Assembly: GCA_016926115.1 (NCBI GenBank)
Contig: JAFGPF010000036.1
Coordinates: 1 to 28,548, forward strand
DNA: 28,548 bases
Source: Dehalococcoidales bacterium
GTDB lineage: Bacteria; Chloroflexota; Dehalococcoidia; Dehalococcoidales; RBG-16-60-22
Direction of reading: 5' to 3'
Shown here: piece after piece, positions 1-6,271 of the stretch
Position numbering within the stretch: position 1 is the stretch's first letter
How the letters are laid out: each line of letters starts with the position of its first letter
Position numbers and translations under genes: made by a program
The notes under the pieces: model-generated
What the model saw: the letters and a program-made list of their open reading frames with translations, nothing else
Databases searched by the model: none
Told to the model about the DNA's origin: nothing

Positions 1-765
1 GAGATGGTCGACGGCATGGTGCACGACGGCCTCTGGGAAATCTTCTATAACTACCACATGGGCGTAACCTCGGAGAACATCGCCGAGAAGTACGGCATCA
101 GCCGTGAGGAACAGGACGCCTTCGCGCTGGAGAGCAACAACCGGGCGATGGCGGCTACCCGGGACGGCACCTTCAAGGAAGAAATCGTGCCGGTTGAAGT
201 AAAAGTCAAGCGCGAGATGAAGATGTTCGAAGTGGACGAGCACCCCAGGGAGACCTCCATGGAACTCCTGGGCAAGCTGCCGACTGTATTCAAATCCGAC
301 GGTGCCGTCACCGCCGGCAACGCTTCCGCCATCACCGATGCCGGGGCCGCCCTGGTGTTAATGTCGGCGGATAAAGCCAGAGAACTCGGTCTTAAGCCGA
401 TGGCGACCATCCGCGCCTATGCCGCGGGCGGTGTCGACCCAGCCTACATGGGACTGGGCGTCGTGCCGGCGACTAAGAAAGCGCTGAAAAAAGCCGGCCT
501 TACCCTGAATGACATCGACTATATAGAACTCAACGAAGCCTTCGCCTCGCAGTCGATCGGCTGCATCCGGGAAATGGGCTTCGACATGAGTAAGACCAAC
601 CTGCACGGCGGTGGAATCTCGCTGGGGCACCCCATCGGCTGCACGGGCGCCAGAATCCTGGTAACGCTCGCCCACGAGATGCAGCGGCGCGACCTGCAGC
701 TGGGTCTGGCGACACTCTGCATCGGCGGCGGCCAGGGTATGGCGATGATTATCGAGAGAAAGTAA
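1..765 (+). CDS. Thiolase (acetyl-CoA C-acyltransferase), 5'-truncated by window edge
   Basis: This is the C-terminal part of a thiolase, which condenses or cleaves acyl-CoA and acetyl-CoA (acetoacetyl-CoA formation or beta-oxidation). The reading frame is open at base 1, so the ATG at 4 is not the true start; the visible 253-254 residues are roughly the last two thirds of a family protein of about 390-400 residues. Visible thiolase hallmarks are NEAFA (the Asn-Glu active-site loop), the GGGISLGHPIGCTGAR block carrying the catalytic His, and LCIGGGQG carrying the C-terminal catalytic Cys. The N-terminal nucleophilic Cys lies outside the window. Whether it is biosynthetic or degradative cannot be decided from this fragment. 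A hairpin with a T-rich tail follows about 30 bases downstream. Confidence 0.95.
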   Translation, partial: EMVDGMVHDGLWEIFYNYHMGVTSENIAEKYGISREEQDAFALESNNRAMAATRDGTFKEEIVPVEVKVKREMKMFEVDEHPRETSMELLGKLPTVFKSDGAVTAGNASAITDAGAALVLMSADKARELGLKPMATIRAYAAGGVDPAYMGLGVVPATKKALKKAGLTLNDIDYIELNEAFASQSIGCIREMGFDMSKTNLHGGGISLGHPIGCTGARILVTLAHEMQRRDLQLGLATLCIGGGQGMAMIIERK

Positions 766-783
766 GAGGGGGATTATAAACCT

Positions 784-889
784 CACCCCCTGTGTCCCCC
801 TCTCCTGACGAGGCGTTTCGCAGGAGAGGGGGAATTTTATTTTTATAAAATCCACCCCCTCAATCCCCCTCCTTTATAAAAGGAGGGGG
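784..889. repeat. Tandem pair of palindromic intergenic repeat units
   Basis: Two units share a 19-nt direct repeat of type CACCCCCTnnnTCCCCCTC (784-802 and 853-871, 16 of 19 identical). Each runs into a hairpin: the first with stem 796-807/821-832, the second with an 11-bp stem CCCCCTCCTTT (865-875) and AAAGGAGGGGG (879-889) around a 3-nt loop. The layout looks like a short non-coding palindromic repeat element duplicated in tandem. No coding potential is apparent. Confidence 0.6.
796..840 (+). terminator. GC-rich hairpin with T-rich tail downstream of the thiolase
   Basis: A perfect 12-bp stem, CCCCCTCTCCTG (796-807) with CAGGAGAGGGGG (821-832), has a 13-nt loop and is followed by AATTTTATTTTTAT. 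It fits an intrinsic terminator for the thiolase transcript. It is also the first of two related hairpin units, so it may be a palindromic intergenic repeat that doubles as a terminator. Confidence 0.5.
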
Positions 890-966
890 AAGAAAAAAGC
901 GATGAAGCCCCTTTTATATTGCCTAAGATAAACATGAAATTAACATTTAAATCCTTCTGCCTCATC

Positions 967-995
967 TTGGCATTTGACTTACTAAGGCATATAAT
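967..995 (+). promoter_or_regulatory. Sigma-70 promoter, TTGGCA-17 bp-TATAAT
   Basis: TTGGCA at 967-972 and TATAAT at 990-995 are separated by exactly 17 bp. Transcription would start near 1002, just before the AAGGAAA Shine-Dalgarno at 1014-1020 and the ATG at 1030. It implies that the AT-rich gene downstream is expressed from its own promoter. Confidence 0.65.
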
Positions 996-1029
996 AACTC
1001 AAGTATCTTCTATAAGGAAATTGAATATT

Positions 1030-1224
1030 ATGACCTATTTTATGAAAATAAAAGACTATAAATGGAAATCAGGCAGTAATAAAGAGATGCTATATAGAGA
1101 TGATAATGATGAATGGTTCGTAGGACCACCACATAACAATATAGCTGTAGGAAAGACTTATTCTGTTGAAATTAGCGAAGGAACTTTAGAAGATGGTTAT
1201 CGCCATATTATTAAATTTAAGTGA
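1030..1224 (+). CDS. Small hypothetical protein, AT-rich, unrecognised
   Basis: This is a 64-residue protein that I do not recognise. It is polar and aromatic-rich (KDYKWKSGSN, DDNDEWFVGPP), has no membrane segment or cysteines, and may be a compact beta-rich domain. The frame can be extended to a TTG at 919, but a near-consensus promoter lies inside that extension (967-995), and AAGGA at 1014-1018 sits 11 bases before the ATG at 1030, so I chose 1030. An alternative ATG is at 1042. Base composition and codon choice (TTA, AGA, ATA) are far more AT-rich than in the surrounding genes, which suggests horizontal acquisition together with the next gene. Confidence 0.5.
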   Translation: MTYFMKIKDYKWKSGSNKEMLYRDDNDEWFVGPPHNNIAVGKTYSVEISEGTLEDGYRHIIKFK

Positions 1225-1286
1225 AGGACACAAAGAAGTTTGAGTCAGACCTATATTTGTGATAGCTTTTTTATATAGATATCACC

Positions 1287-1739
1287 ATGAAGCTTACGGC
1301 TGAAGAAGAACAACGACGAGAATTGATCTTAGGACGTGAGTTCGCCAATACAACTCTACCTAACGATCTATCGAAAACCTTTATTGCACAATTGCGTGAT
1401 ATGCCCACGGCGTCACTTGTGGAACCGCTAGGAGACCAGTTAACATCCGAAGAAAAAGAGATAATATACGACATAATGAAGACCAGTTCCTTCCTCCAGA
1501 AACAAAGTGAGGTTATTCGAGCATGGTTTCAACTTCGTGTGCAGGATGTAATAGAAAAAGGACATATACCTTCTCCTGTCGAGATTATGTGTATTAACGA
1601 TGTTTTTGGGAAAGAGCTAGCAAGTACGCTTATTATAAAAGCTGTAGAGATTCTCGGAGATCTCGACTCTGAAACAAGGCACTACGTCACAAGTCCAAAG
1701 AATGAGATTGAAGTTAATATTTTTAACCGCTTTAAGTGA
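1287..1739 (+). CDS. Hypothetical protein, AT-rich, unrecognised
   Basis: This is a 150-residue, mostly helical, charged protein that I cannot assign to a family. It has no signal peptide, membrane segment or obvious catalytic motif. The N-terminus is acidic and helical (TAEEEQRRELILGREF), and the middle is amphipathic (SFLQKQSEVIRAWFQLRVQDVIEKGH). There is no clear Shine-Dalgarno before the ATG, and 62 bases separate it from the previous gene, so it may be co-transcribed with that gene. Its composition is AT-rich like its partner. Both proteins end in a similar basic-aromatic tail (IIKFK and FNRFK), which may be coincidence. It ends just before a dispersed repeat. Confidence 0.55.
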   Translation: MKLTAEEEQRRELILGREFANTTLPNDLSKTFIAQLRDMPTASLVEPLGDQLTSEEKEIIYDIMKTSSFLQKQSEVIRAWFQLRVQDVIEKGHIPSPVEIMCINDVFGKELASTLIIKAVEILGDLDSETRHYVTSPKNEIEVNIFNRFK

Positions 1740-1876
1740 ACTCCACTGAGAAGGGCAATAGCCTATTTCTATATTTCCCACTTCGCCAAATCTCTAGTTA
1801 GTATGGTGTGAGGGGCTAACTACGGGCTAAGCCGAGGATGATACTGGGTGGCTAGGGTGGGAATAGATATCAACTT
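1740..1876. other. Convergent intergenic region carrying a dispersed repeat
   Basis: This is non-coding sequence between a rightward and a leftward stop codon. I see no tRNA, hairpin terminator or small gene in it. Its right part (1827-1874) is one copy of the dispersed repeat described separately. Confidence 0.5.
1827..1874 (+). repeat. Dispersed intergenic repeat, copy A
   Basis: This copy reads AAGCCGAGGATGATACTGGG, then TGGCT, then the 17-nt core AGGGTGGGAATAGATAT (1854-1870) and CAAC. The core is identical at 19282-19298, and the 5' module AAGC(C)GAGAATGATACGGGG(C)GG aligns in all three copies (A, B and C). It lies wholly between genes. Confidence 0.6.
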
Positions 1877-2359
1877 TTATTGCTCATCCGGCGGCCGCGG
1901 GGAGTACAGACTCCGTGTCCAGCGTAGCAGGCTTATTTTCCAGTCCCCCTTCTCCCGGACATACTCCATCTCGTAATATCCCCCCATCCAGTCCGGCGCG
2001 TCCACGTTAGCGACCGGGGAGGGGTCAATCTGGATTTTATGGGGGAGGGAAAAGTGGGTGTAGAGCAGCCAGCTTCCCGTGGCTTTGTCTCCCTCCACGG
2101 TAATAATGGGATGTACCACGTAGTTGCCTTCCTGTCCTACATGCGTTATGGCGATTTTATTTTTAAAGAGGTCTTCAATAGCCTGTTTACCCTTCACCAC
2201 ACCCACGCTCAAGTCCACCACAGCGTCCTCCGTAAAGCAGTCCAGGAGGTCGTCCCAGTCTATCGTGGTAAGGTCGTTGACGTAGCGTATCTGGAGCTGC
2301 CTGATAGACTCGATGTCCTCCAGGTTCTTAAGCCTCTTTTCCATTTCCTCAAGTTTCAT
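1877..2359 (-). CDS. SnoaL-like / NTF2-fold domain protein
   Basis: This is a 160-residue protein with the look of the SnoaL_4 branch of the NTF2-like superfamily: an N-terminal helix, then IRQLQIRYVNDLTTIDWDDLLDCFTEDAVVDLSVGVVKGKQAIEDLF, then a curved beta-sheet with a C-terminal WKISLLRWTRSLY strand. Members are small enzymes (cyclases, hydratases, dehydratases) or binding proteins; the substrate here is unknown. The start at 2359 lies 9 bases after GAGAGG (2369-2374). An ATG at 2365 overlaps the upstream microprotein stop as TAATG, which would add two residues. Either way translation is probably coupled to that gene. It has no signal peptide and is likely cytosolic. Confidence 0.75.
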   Translation of the reverse strand: MKLEEMEKRLKNLEDIESIRQLQIRYVNDLTTIDWDDLLDCFTEDAVVDLSVGVVKGKQAIEDLFKNKIAITHVGQEGNYVVHPIITVEGDKATGSWLLYTHFSLPHKIQIDPSPVANVDAPDWMGGYYEMEYVREKGDWKISLLRWTRSLYSPRPPDEQ

Positions 2360-2364
2360 GAACA

Positions 2365-2538
2365 TTAACCTCTCTTCTTATATTCGGGGCACCAGGTGGC
2401 GTTGGGGCGTTCCGGATTACGGCAGGCGCCGCGCCAGTTCCACTTGCAGCTGTCGCAGAGTACCACGTTCAGCCCCAGCCACTTCTTAACTCCGAGTACA
2501 AACCTGTCTTTCCGGCCCGGACCAGCCTGCTTTTTCAT
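2365..2538 (-). CDS. 57-residue cysteine-rich microprotein, zinc-knuckle-like
   Basis: This small gene reads from the ATG at 2538 to a TAA at 2365-2367. The N-terminus is basic (MKKQAGPGRKDRF), followed by four cysteines spaced C28-X2-C31-X7-C39-X10-C50, with three nearby tryptophans between C31 and C50. The spacing suggests a single zinc-binding or disulfide module; I cannot name a family. GGAAGAG lies about 8 bases before the start. Its stop overlaps the next ATG (TAATG), so it is in an operon with the SnoaL-like gene. Support is the coupled junction, codon structure, Shine-Dalgarno and the regular cysteine pattern. Confidence 0.65.
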   Translation of the reverse strand: MKKQAGPGRKDRFVLGVKKWLGLNVVLCDSCKWNWRGACRNPERPNATWCPEYKKRG

Positions 2539-2562
2539 AATCAAGCTCTTCCAGTATAACTT

Positions 2563-2591
2563 AGTGTAGCAAACATGGTGCTATCGGGCAA
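2563..2591 (-). promoter_or_regulatory. Leftward promoter for the microprotein/SnoaL-like pair
   Basis: On the minus strand TTGCCC (2591-2586) and TACACT (2568-2563) are 17 bp apart, and the -10 is preceded by TGC, an extended -10. Start of transcription would be near 2556, about 18 bases before the ATG. It lies back to back with the rightward promoter at 2598-2606. Confidence 0.4.
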
Positions 2592-2597
2592 TAATTG

Positions 2598-2606
2598 TGC
2601 TACAAT
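2598..2606 (+). promoter_or_regulatory. Rightward extended -10 promoter for the corA operon
   Basis: TGC-TACAAT at 2598-2606 is an extended -10 element with no good -35. Transcription would start near 2613, 26 bases before the corA ATG. The leftward promoter elements lie immediately beside it, so the two operons diverge from one control region. Confidence 0.4.
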
Positions 2607-2638
2607 ACGTTAGAACCTGACTCGAAAGGTATCACGCC

Positions 2639-3637
2639 ATGGCGAAACTACCGGGAAGGAAAAAGGGGAAAGACCGCAAGCAGGAAATTATCGAGGAACA
2701 GGCACAGGAAGAACCGCTCAACATCGAGACGATTACCTGGGGCGACCTCACGTGGGTAAATATCATGCCCCCGTCCGAGCGGGAAACCAAATACCTGGAA
2801 GAAAATTACGATTTCCATCCCCTTGACCTGGACGACTGCCTCAGCCGCAAGCAGATTCCCAAGGTCGACGAATATCCCGATTACCTGTTCGTCATCTTCC
2901 ACCTGCCGGTTTTCGACAAGGAGACGAGGGTCACCACCAAGCGACAATGGTCGGCGTTCGTGGGAGAGAAGTTTCTCATCACCCTCCACACCGGCGAGTT
3001 GAGGACGCTGACGGCGCTGTTCCGTGACTGCCAGACGAATGAAGATTCCCGCGAGGAGTACTTCAGTAACGGCTCCGGTTACCTGCTCTACCGCATACTT
3101 GACCGCTCCATCGACTCCTATTTCCCCGTCCTGGATAAAATCCTCAGCCTGATGGAAGACATGGAAGACAACGTCTTCGACGAGGACGTGGAGACGGCTA
3201 AAGAGTTGAGCATATTAAGGCGGGATATCATCGCCCAGAGGCGCGTCATGTTCCCCACCCGCACGCTTTTCATGTCAATGGAAAGAAGACTGAAGAGGTT
3301 TACCAAGGTGGACCTGACCGTGTATTTCGGCGACCTCATGGACCACATGACCAAGATATGCGAGACGCTGGACGAACTTAAAGAGGTCATCGAAGTGTTC
3401 AAGGATACGGACTACACGCTGGCTACCTATCGTATCAACCGGGTCACGCGGCTGCTGACCATCTTTTCTACAATCGTCCTGCCGTTCTTAATCGTTTCCA
3501 GCCTCTACGGAATGAACGTCGTACTGCCGGGAGGTGTGGAAAGGGGAAGCATACAATCGTTCCTGATACTGCTGCTGATAATGCTGATTATCGCCGGAGG
3601 TATGCTTTTCTTCTTCCGCCGCCGCCGCTGGATTTAG
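2639..3637 (+). CDS. corA: CorA-family divalent cation (Mg2+/Co2+) transporter
   Basis: CorA proteins are pentameric inner-membrane channels for Mg2+ or Co2+. At 332 residues the length is normal. The long N-terminal cytoplasmic domain (about 1-270) includes DLDDCLSRKQIPKVDEYPDYLFVIFHLP, typical of the family. The stalk helix leads into the first membrane helix (about 272-290), which ends in the signature GMN at 291-293. A second membrane helix (about 305-327) ends in a basic FFRRRRW tail. The start has AAAGG nine bases upstream. The first 20 residues are unusually rich in Lys and Arg. It leads a tightly packed rightward run, with the next gene 3 bases downstream. Confidence 0.93.
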   Translation: MAKLPGRKKGKDRKQEIIEEQAQEEPLNIETITWGDLTWVNIMPPSERETKYLEENYDFHPLDLDDCLSRKQIPKVDEYPDYLFVIFHLPVFDKETRVTTKRQWSAFVGEKFLITLHTGELRTLTALFRDCQTNEDSREEYFSNGSGYLLYRILDRSIDSYFPVLDKILSLMEDMEDNVFDEDVETAKELSILRRDIIAQRRVMFPTRTLFMSMERRLKRFTKVDLTVYFGDLMDHMTKICETLDELKEVIEVFKDTDYTLATYRINRVTRLLTIFSTIVLPFLIVSSLYGMNVVLPGGVERGSIQSFLILLLIMLIIAGGMLFFFRRRRWI

Positions 3638-3640
3638 GAA

Positions 3641-4315
3641 ATGAACATCTCATACCGCCTGGTGATAATCATCGCCGTTTTTATCACCTGCCTTATCACC
3701 GCCAATATCATTGCCGTTAAAGTGATCGACCTCGGCCCGTTCACCCTTCCGGCGGCTATCTTCGTTTTTCCGTTGAGCTACATCTTCGGCGATGTCCTTA
3801 CCGAGGTCTACGGCTACCGCGTGGCGAGGCGGGTTATCTGGCTGGCCTTCGGCTGCAACCTGATTTTCGTCTTCTTCGCCTGGATAGGGCAAATCCTCCC
3901 CATCGCTTCTTTCTGGGAGGCGCAGGGCGCCTATGAGCGTATTCTGGGTATTGCGCCCCGACTGCTGGCGGCGTCTTTCTGCGGCTATCTGGTAGGGGAG
4001 TTCGTCAATTCCTTTATACTGGCGAGGATGAAAATACTGACCAGGGGACGCTGGCTGTGGAGTCGGACCATCGGCTCGACGATAGTCGGACAGGGACTGG
4101 ATACCTCCATCTTCATTACGCTGGCATATATCGGTACCGGCGCCTCCGTGCCCACGATGATACTGCACCACTGGGTGTTCAAGGTGGGCATCGAGGCGAT
4201 ATGCACACCGGCAACCTATGCAATCGTCGGGTGGCTGAAAGATAAAGAAAGCATCGACACTTACGATGTCAATACCAGGTACAATCCATTCATCATAACG
4301 GAAAAGGGGCAGTAA
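3641..4315 (+). CDS. Queuosine precursor transporter (YhhQ/VUT family)
   Basis: This is a 224-residue integral membrane protein with about six hydrophobic helices. The family hallmarks PLSYIFGDVLTEVYGY (about 44-60) and RTIGSTIVGQGLDTSIF (about 142-158) identify it as YhhQ/DUF165, which imports 7-cyano-7-deazaguanine or 7-deazaguanine-type queuosine precursors in characterised members. No other queuosine gene is in the window, so substrate is inferred from the family. It starts 3 bases after the corA stop and ends 2 bases before the next ATG, so it is almost certainly co-transcribed with both. Confidence 0.88.
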   Translation: MNISYRLVIIIAVFITCLITANIIAVKVIDLGPFTLPAAIFVFPLSYIFGDVLTEVYGYRVARRVIWLAFGCNLIFVFFAWIGQILPIASFWEAQGAYERILGIAPRLLAASFCGYLVGEFVNSFILARMKILTRGRWLWSRTIGSTIVGQGLDTSIFITLAYIGTGASVPTMILHHWVFKVGIEAICTPATYAIVGWLKDKESIDTYDVNTRYNPFIITEKGQ

Positions 4316-4317
4316 CA

Positions 4318-5091
4318 ATGAAGGTTCAGATTCTCGGCGCGCATAATATCGAGTCGGAAAGCACTGGCTGTATCAGCCTGCTGGTCGACGACGTGATGGC
4401 AATAGACGCCGGCGCCCTTACTTCCAGCCTTTCCTTCCCGGCGCAGCAGAAACTCAAAGCCGTCCTACTCACCCACCAGCATTACGACCACACACGCGAT
4501 ATACCCGCCCTGGGCATGAACTTCTTCATGCACGGAAACACTATTGATGTTTACTCCACGGCGCAGGTGCGCGACGTCCTGCTGGAACACCTGCTGAACG
4601 ACAGCCTCTACCCCAATTTCATGGAAAAGCCCCCGGAGAAACCGTCGATTAAGTTCAACGAACTGAAACCGGGGCGCGCGGAGTCAATCGCCGGATACAA
4701 GGTATTGGCGGTACCGGTCAACCACGCCGTGCCCACCGTCGGCTACGAGGTTACCGCACCCGATGGTAAGAAGCTGTTTTACACAGGTGATACCGGACCG
4801 GGACTGGAAGAATGCTGGCGGCGGGTATCGCCCGATCTTCTCATTATCGAGGTCACCGCCCTCAACAAACGGGCACAGTTTTCCATGAGGTCGGGACACC
4901 TCACCGCCGAGATGCTTCAGAAAGAACTGGAAAGCCTGCGGAAACTTAAGGGCAGACTGCCGCAGCAAATAGTCACGGTGCATATGAACCCGCTGGACGA
5001 GCCGGAGATAAAGAAAGAACTGAATACGGTAGCCGCGGCGTTACATACGGAAATCAAACTCGGCCGCGAGGGAATGATAATAGAGTTCTAG
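4318..5091 (+). CDS. MBL-fold metallo-hydrolase
   Basis: This is a 257-residue metallo-beta-lactamase-fold protein. The metal-binding HxHxDH motif is HQHYDH at 53-58, followed later by TGDTGPGL (the metal-bridging Asp), and the C-terminal part carries further histidines (SGHLTAEM, VTVHMNP). The N-terminus MKVQILGAHNIESESTGCISLLVDDVMAIDAG resembles the RNase Z (ElaC) and cyclic-nucleotide phosphodiesterase branch (COG1234-like). Substrate could be a cyclic nucleotide, an RNA 3' end or another phosphodiester; I cannot decide. There is no signal peptide. It sits between the transporter gene and the Mut7-C gene with gaps of 2 bases on each side. Confidence 0.85.
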   Translation: MKVQILGAHNIESESTGCISLLVDDVMAIDAGALTSSLSFPAQQKLKAVLLTHQHYDHTRDIPALGMNFFMHGNTIDVYSTAQVRDVLLEHLLNDSLYPNFMEKPPEKPSIKFNELKPGRAESIAGYKVLAVPVNHAVPTVGYEVTAPDGKKLFYTGDTGPGLEECWRRVSPDLLIIEVTALNKRAQFSMRSGHLTAEMLQKELESLRKLKGRLPQQIVTVHMNPLDEPEIKKELNTVAAALHTEIKLGREGMIIEF

Positions 5092-5093
5092 AA

Positions 5094-5591
5094 ATGAACG
5101 GAAGCAGTACTACCGGCGAAATACGATTTATCGTCGACCATAACGTGGGCAAGCTGGCGAAGTGGCTGCGCATGATGGGCTACGACAGCCTGTTCTTCGA
5201 CGGCGAAGACGATACCCAGATGGTCAGGCAGGCGCTTGCCGAAGGGAGGATGATCCTTACGCGCGACGCCGGGATTATGAAGAGGCGCGTGGTCCACAAC
5301 GGGCGACTCAAGGCGCTGCTCATCGAGAGCGAGGAACCGGAACGCCAGATGCGGCAGGTCATGGACCGGCTGCACCTGAATATTAACCTGCGTCCCTTCA
5401 CACTCTGCCTGGAGTGCAATCACCCGCTGGTGGAAAGAAGCCGCGAAGAGGTAAAAGACCGCGTGCCGCCCCACGTGTTTAAAACACAGGCGCAATACAT
5501 GGAATGCCCCGCCTGCCGGCGCATCTACTGGCGGGGTACGCACTGGGAAGCCATGACGCGGAAACTGGAAAAACTGGCGAACGATAACTAG
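5094..5591 (+). CDS. Mut7-C RNase-domain protein with zinc ribbon
   Basis: This 165-residue protein has a Mut7-C-type PIN-like fold: FIVDHNVGKLAKWLRMMGYDSLFF (about 12-35) and ILTRDAGIMKRR (about 54-65) supply the conserved acidic residues. The C-terminal half is a zinc ribbon with CLEC (105-108) and CPAC (138-141) followed by RIYWRGTHWE. The family is predicted to have RNase activity by homology to the C-terminus of MUT-7; biochemical function in bacteria is largely unknown. It follows the MBL-fold gene by 2 bases, so a predicted nuclease and a possible phosphodiesterase are in one operon. Confidence 0.85.
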   Translation: MNGSSTTGEIRFIVDHNVGKLAKWLRMMGYDSLFFDGEDDTQMVRQALAEGRMILTRDAGIMKRRVVHNGRLKALLIESEEPERQMRQVMDRLHLNINLRPFTLCLECNHPLVERSREEVKDRVPPHVFKTQAQYMECPACRRIYWRGTHWEAMTRKLEKLANDN

Positions 5592-5612
5592 GGACATCAA
5601 GGAGGAAAACAG

Positions 5613-6203
5613 ATGGGCGTTTACGATATCGTTGTAAAAAGACGGTCGGTAAGACGATTCAAAAGTAAACCCGTGCCCTACGAGGTGCTGGAGAAATGCC
5701 TCGACGCGGGCAGGCTGGCGCCGTGCGGACGCAACCACCAGGTCTGCGAGTACATAGTAATCAACGACGCCGAGGTGCTGCCAGGGATATTCGAGAACAT
5801 CGGGGGCTCGGTGAAGATGCCGCCGGAAAAGGGAGGCCCACGACCCGAGCAAACACCCAAGGCATACATCATCATACTGATAAACAAGGAATGGGAGGAG
5901 GAGAACCGCCGGAGAATCACCCTGTACGACGTGGGCATGGCGGCGGAGAATATAATACTTGTCGCCTACGAACAGGGACTCGGCGCCTGCCCGATATTGA
6001 TGTTTAACGAGAGCAATATCAAGCCCATATTAAACATACCGGATACGCACGACATCGCCCTGGTGATTGCCATGGGCTACCCGGACGAAGCCCCGGTGGC
6101 GGAGGTGGCTACCGACTCCGTGGACGGCTGGCTGGACGATAAGCTGGTGCGCCATATCCCCAAGCGCAGGCTGGAGGACATCGTGCACCGCAACGGTTTT
6201 TAG
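5613..6203 (+). CDS. Nitroreductase-family flavoprotein
   Basis: This is a 196-residue FMN-dependent nitroreductase-fold oxidoreductase. The N-terminal RRSVRRFKSKPVPYEVLEKCLDAGRLAPCGRNHQ is the family signature (Arg/Ser contacts to FMN phosphate). MAAENIILVAYEQGLGACPI and ALVIAMGYPDE are the usual later blocks. A long acidic and proline-rich insert (PPEKGGPRPEQTPK) lies in the middle. The start has a strong AAGGAGG seven bases upstream. The physiological substrate is unknown; members reduce nitroaromatics, quinones or flavins. It is the last gene of the corA run; a new promoter follows. Confidence 0.85.
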   Translation: MGVYDIVVKRRSVRRFKSKPVPYEVLEKCLDAGRLAPCGRNHQVCEYIVINDAEVLPGIFENIGGSVKMPPEKGGPRPEQTPKAYIIILINKEWEEENRRRITLYDVGMAAENIILVAYEQGLGACPILMFNESNIKPILNIPDTHDIALVIAMGYPDEAPVAEVATDSVDGWLDDKLVRHIPKRRLEDIVHRNGF

Positions 6204-6214
6204 TATCTGACGTA

Positions 6215-6243
6215 TTGACCGAAGCTGAATATATTGCTACACT
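6215..6243 (+). promoter_or_regulatory. Sigma-70 promoter of the NnrED-CoA operon
   Basis: TTGACC (6215-6220) and TACACT (6238-6243) are 17 bp apart, giving a start near 6250 and a leader of about 22 bases to the ATG at 6272. The promoter occupies the 5' extension of the open frame, which argues against a TTG start at 6215. Confidence 0.6.
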
Positions 6244-6271
6244 CAATGCAACGGGAGTAAACATAATCAGT

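Noticed and set aside
919..1029. Extension of the small AT-rich gene to a TTG at 919
   Set aside because: A sigma-70 promoter (967-995) and Shine-Dalgarno (1014-1018) lie inside the extension, so translation more likely begins at 1030.
6215..6271. Extension of NnrED to TTG 6215
   Set aside because: The TTGACC-17-TACACT promoter occupies the extension, and homologues start at MKIVTAEQ.
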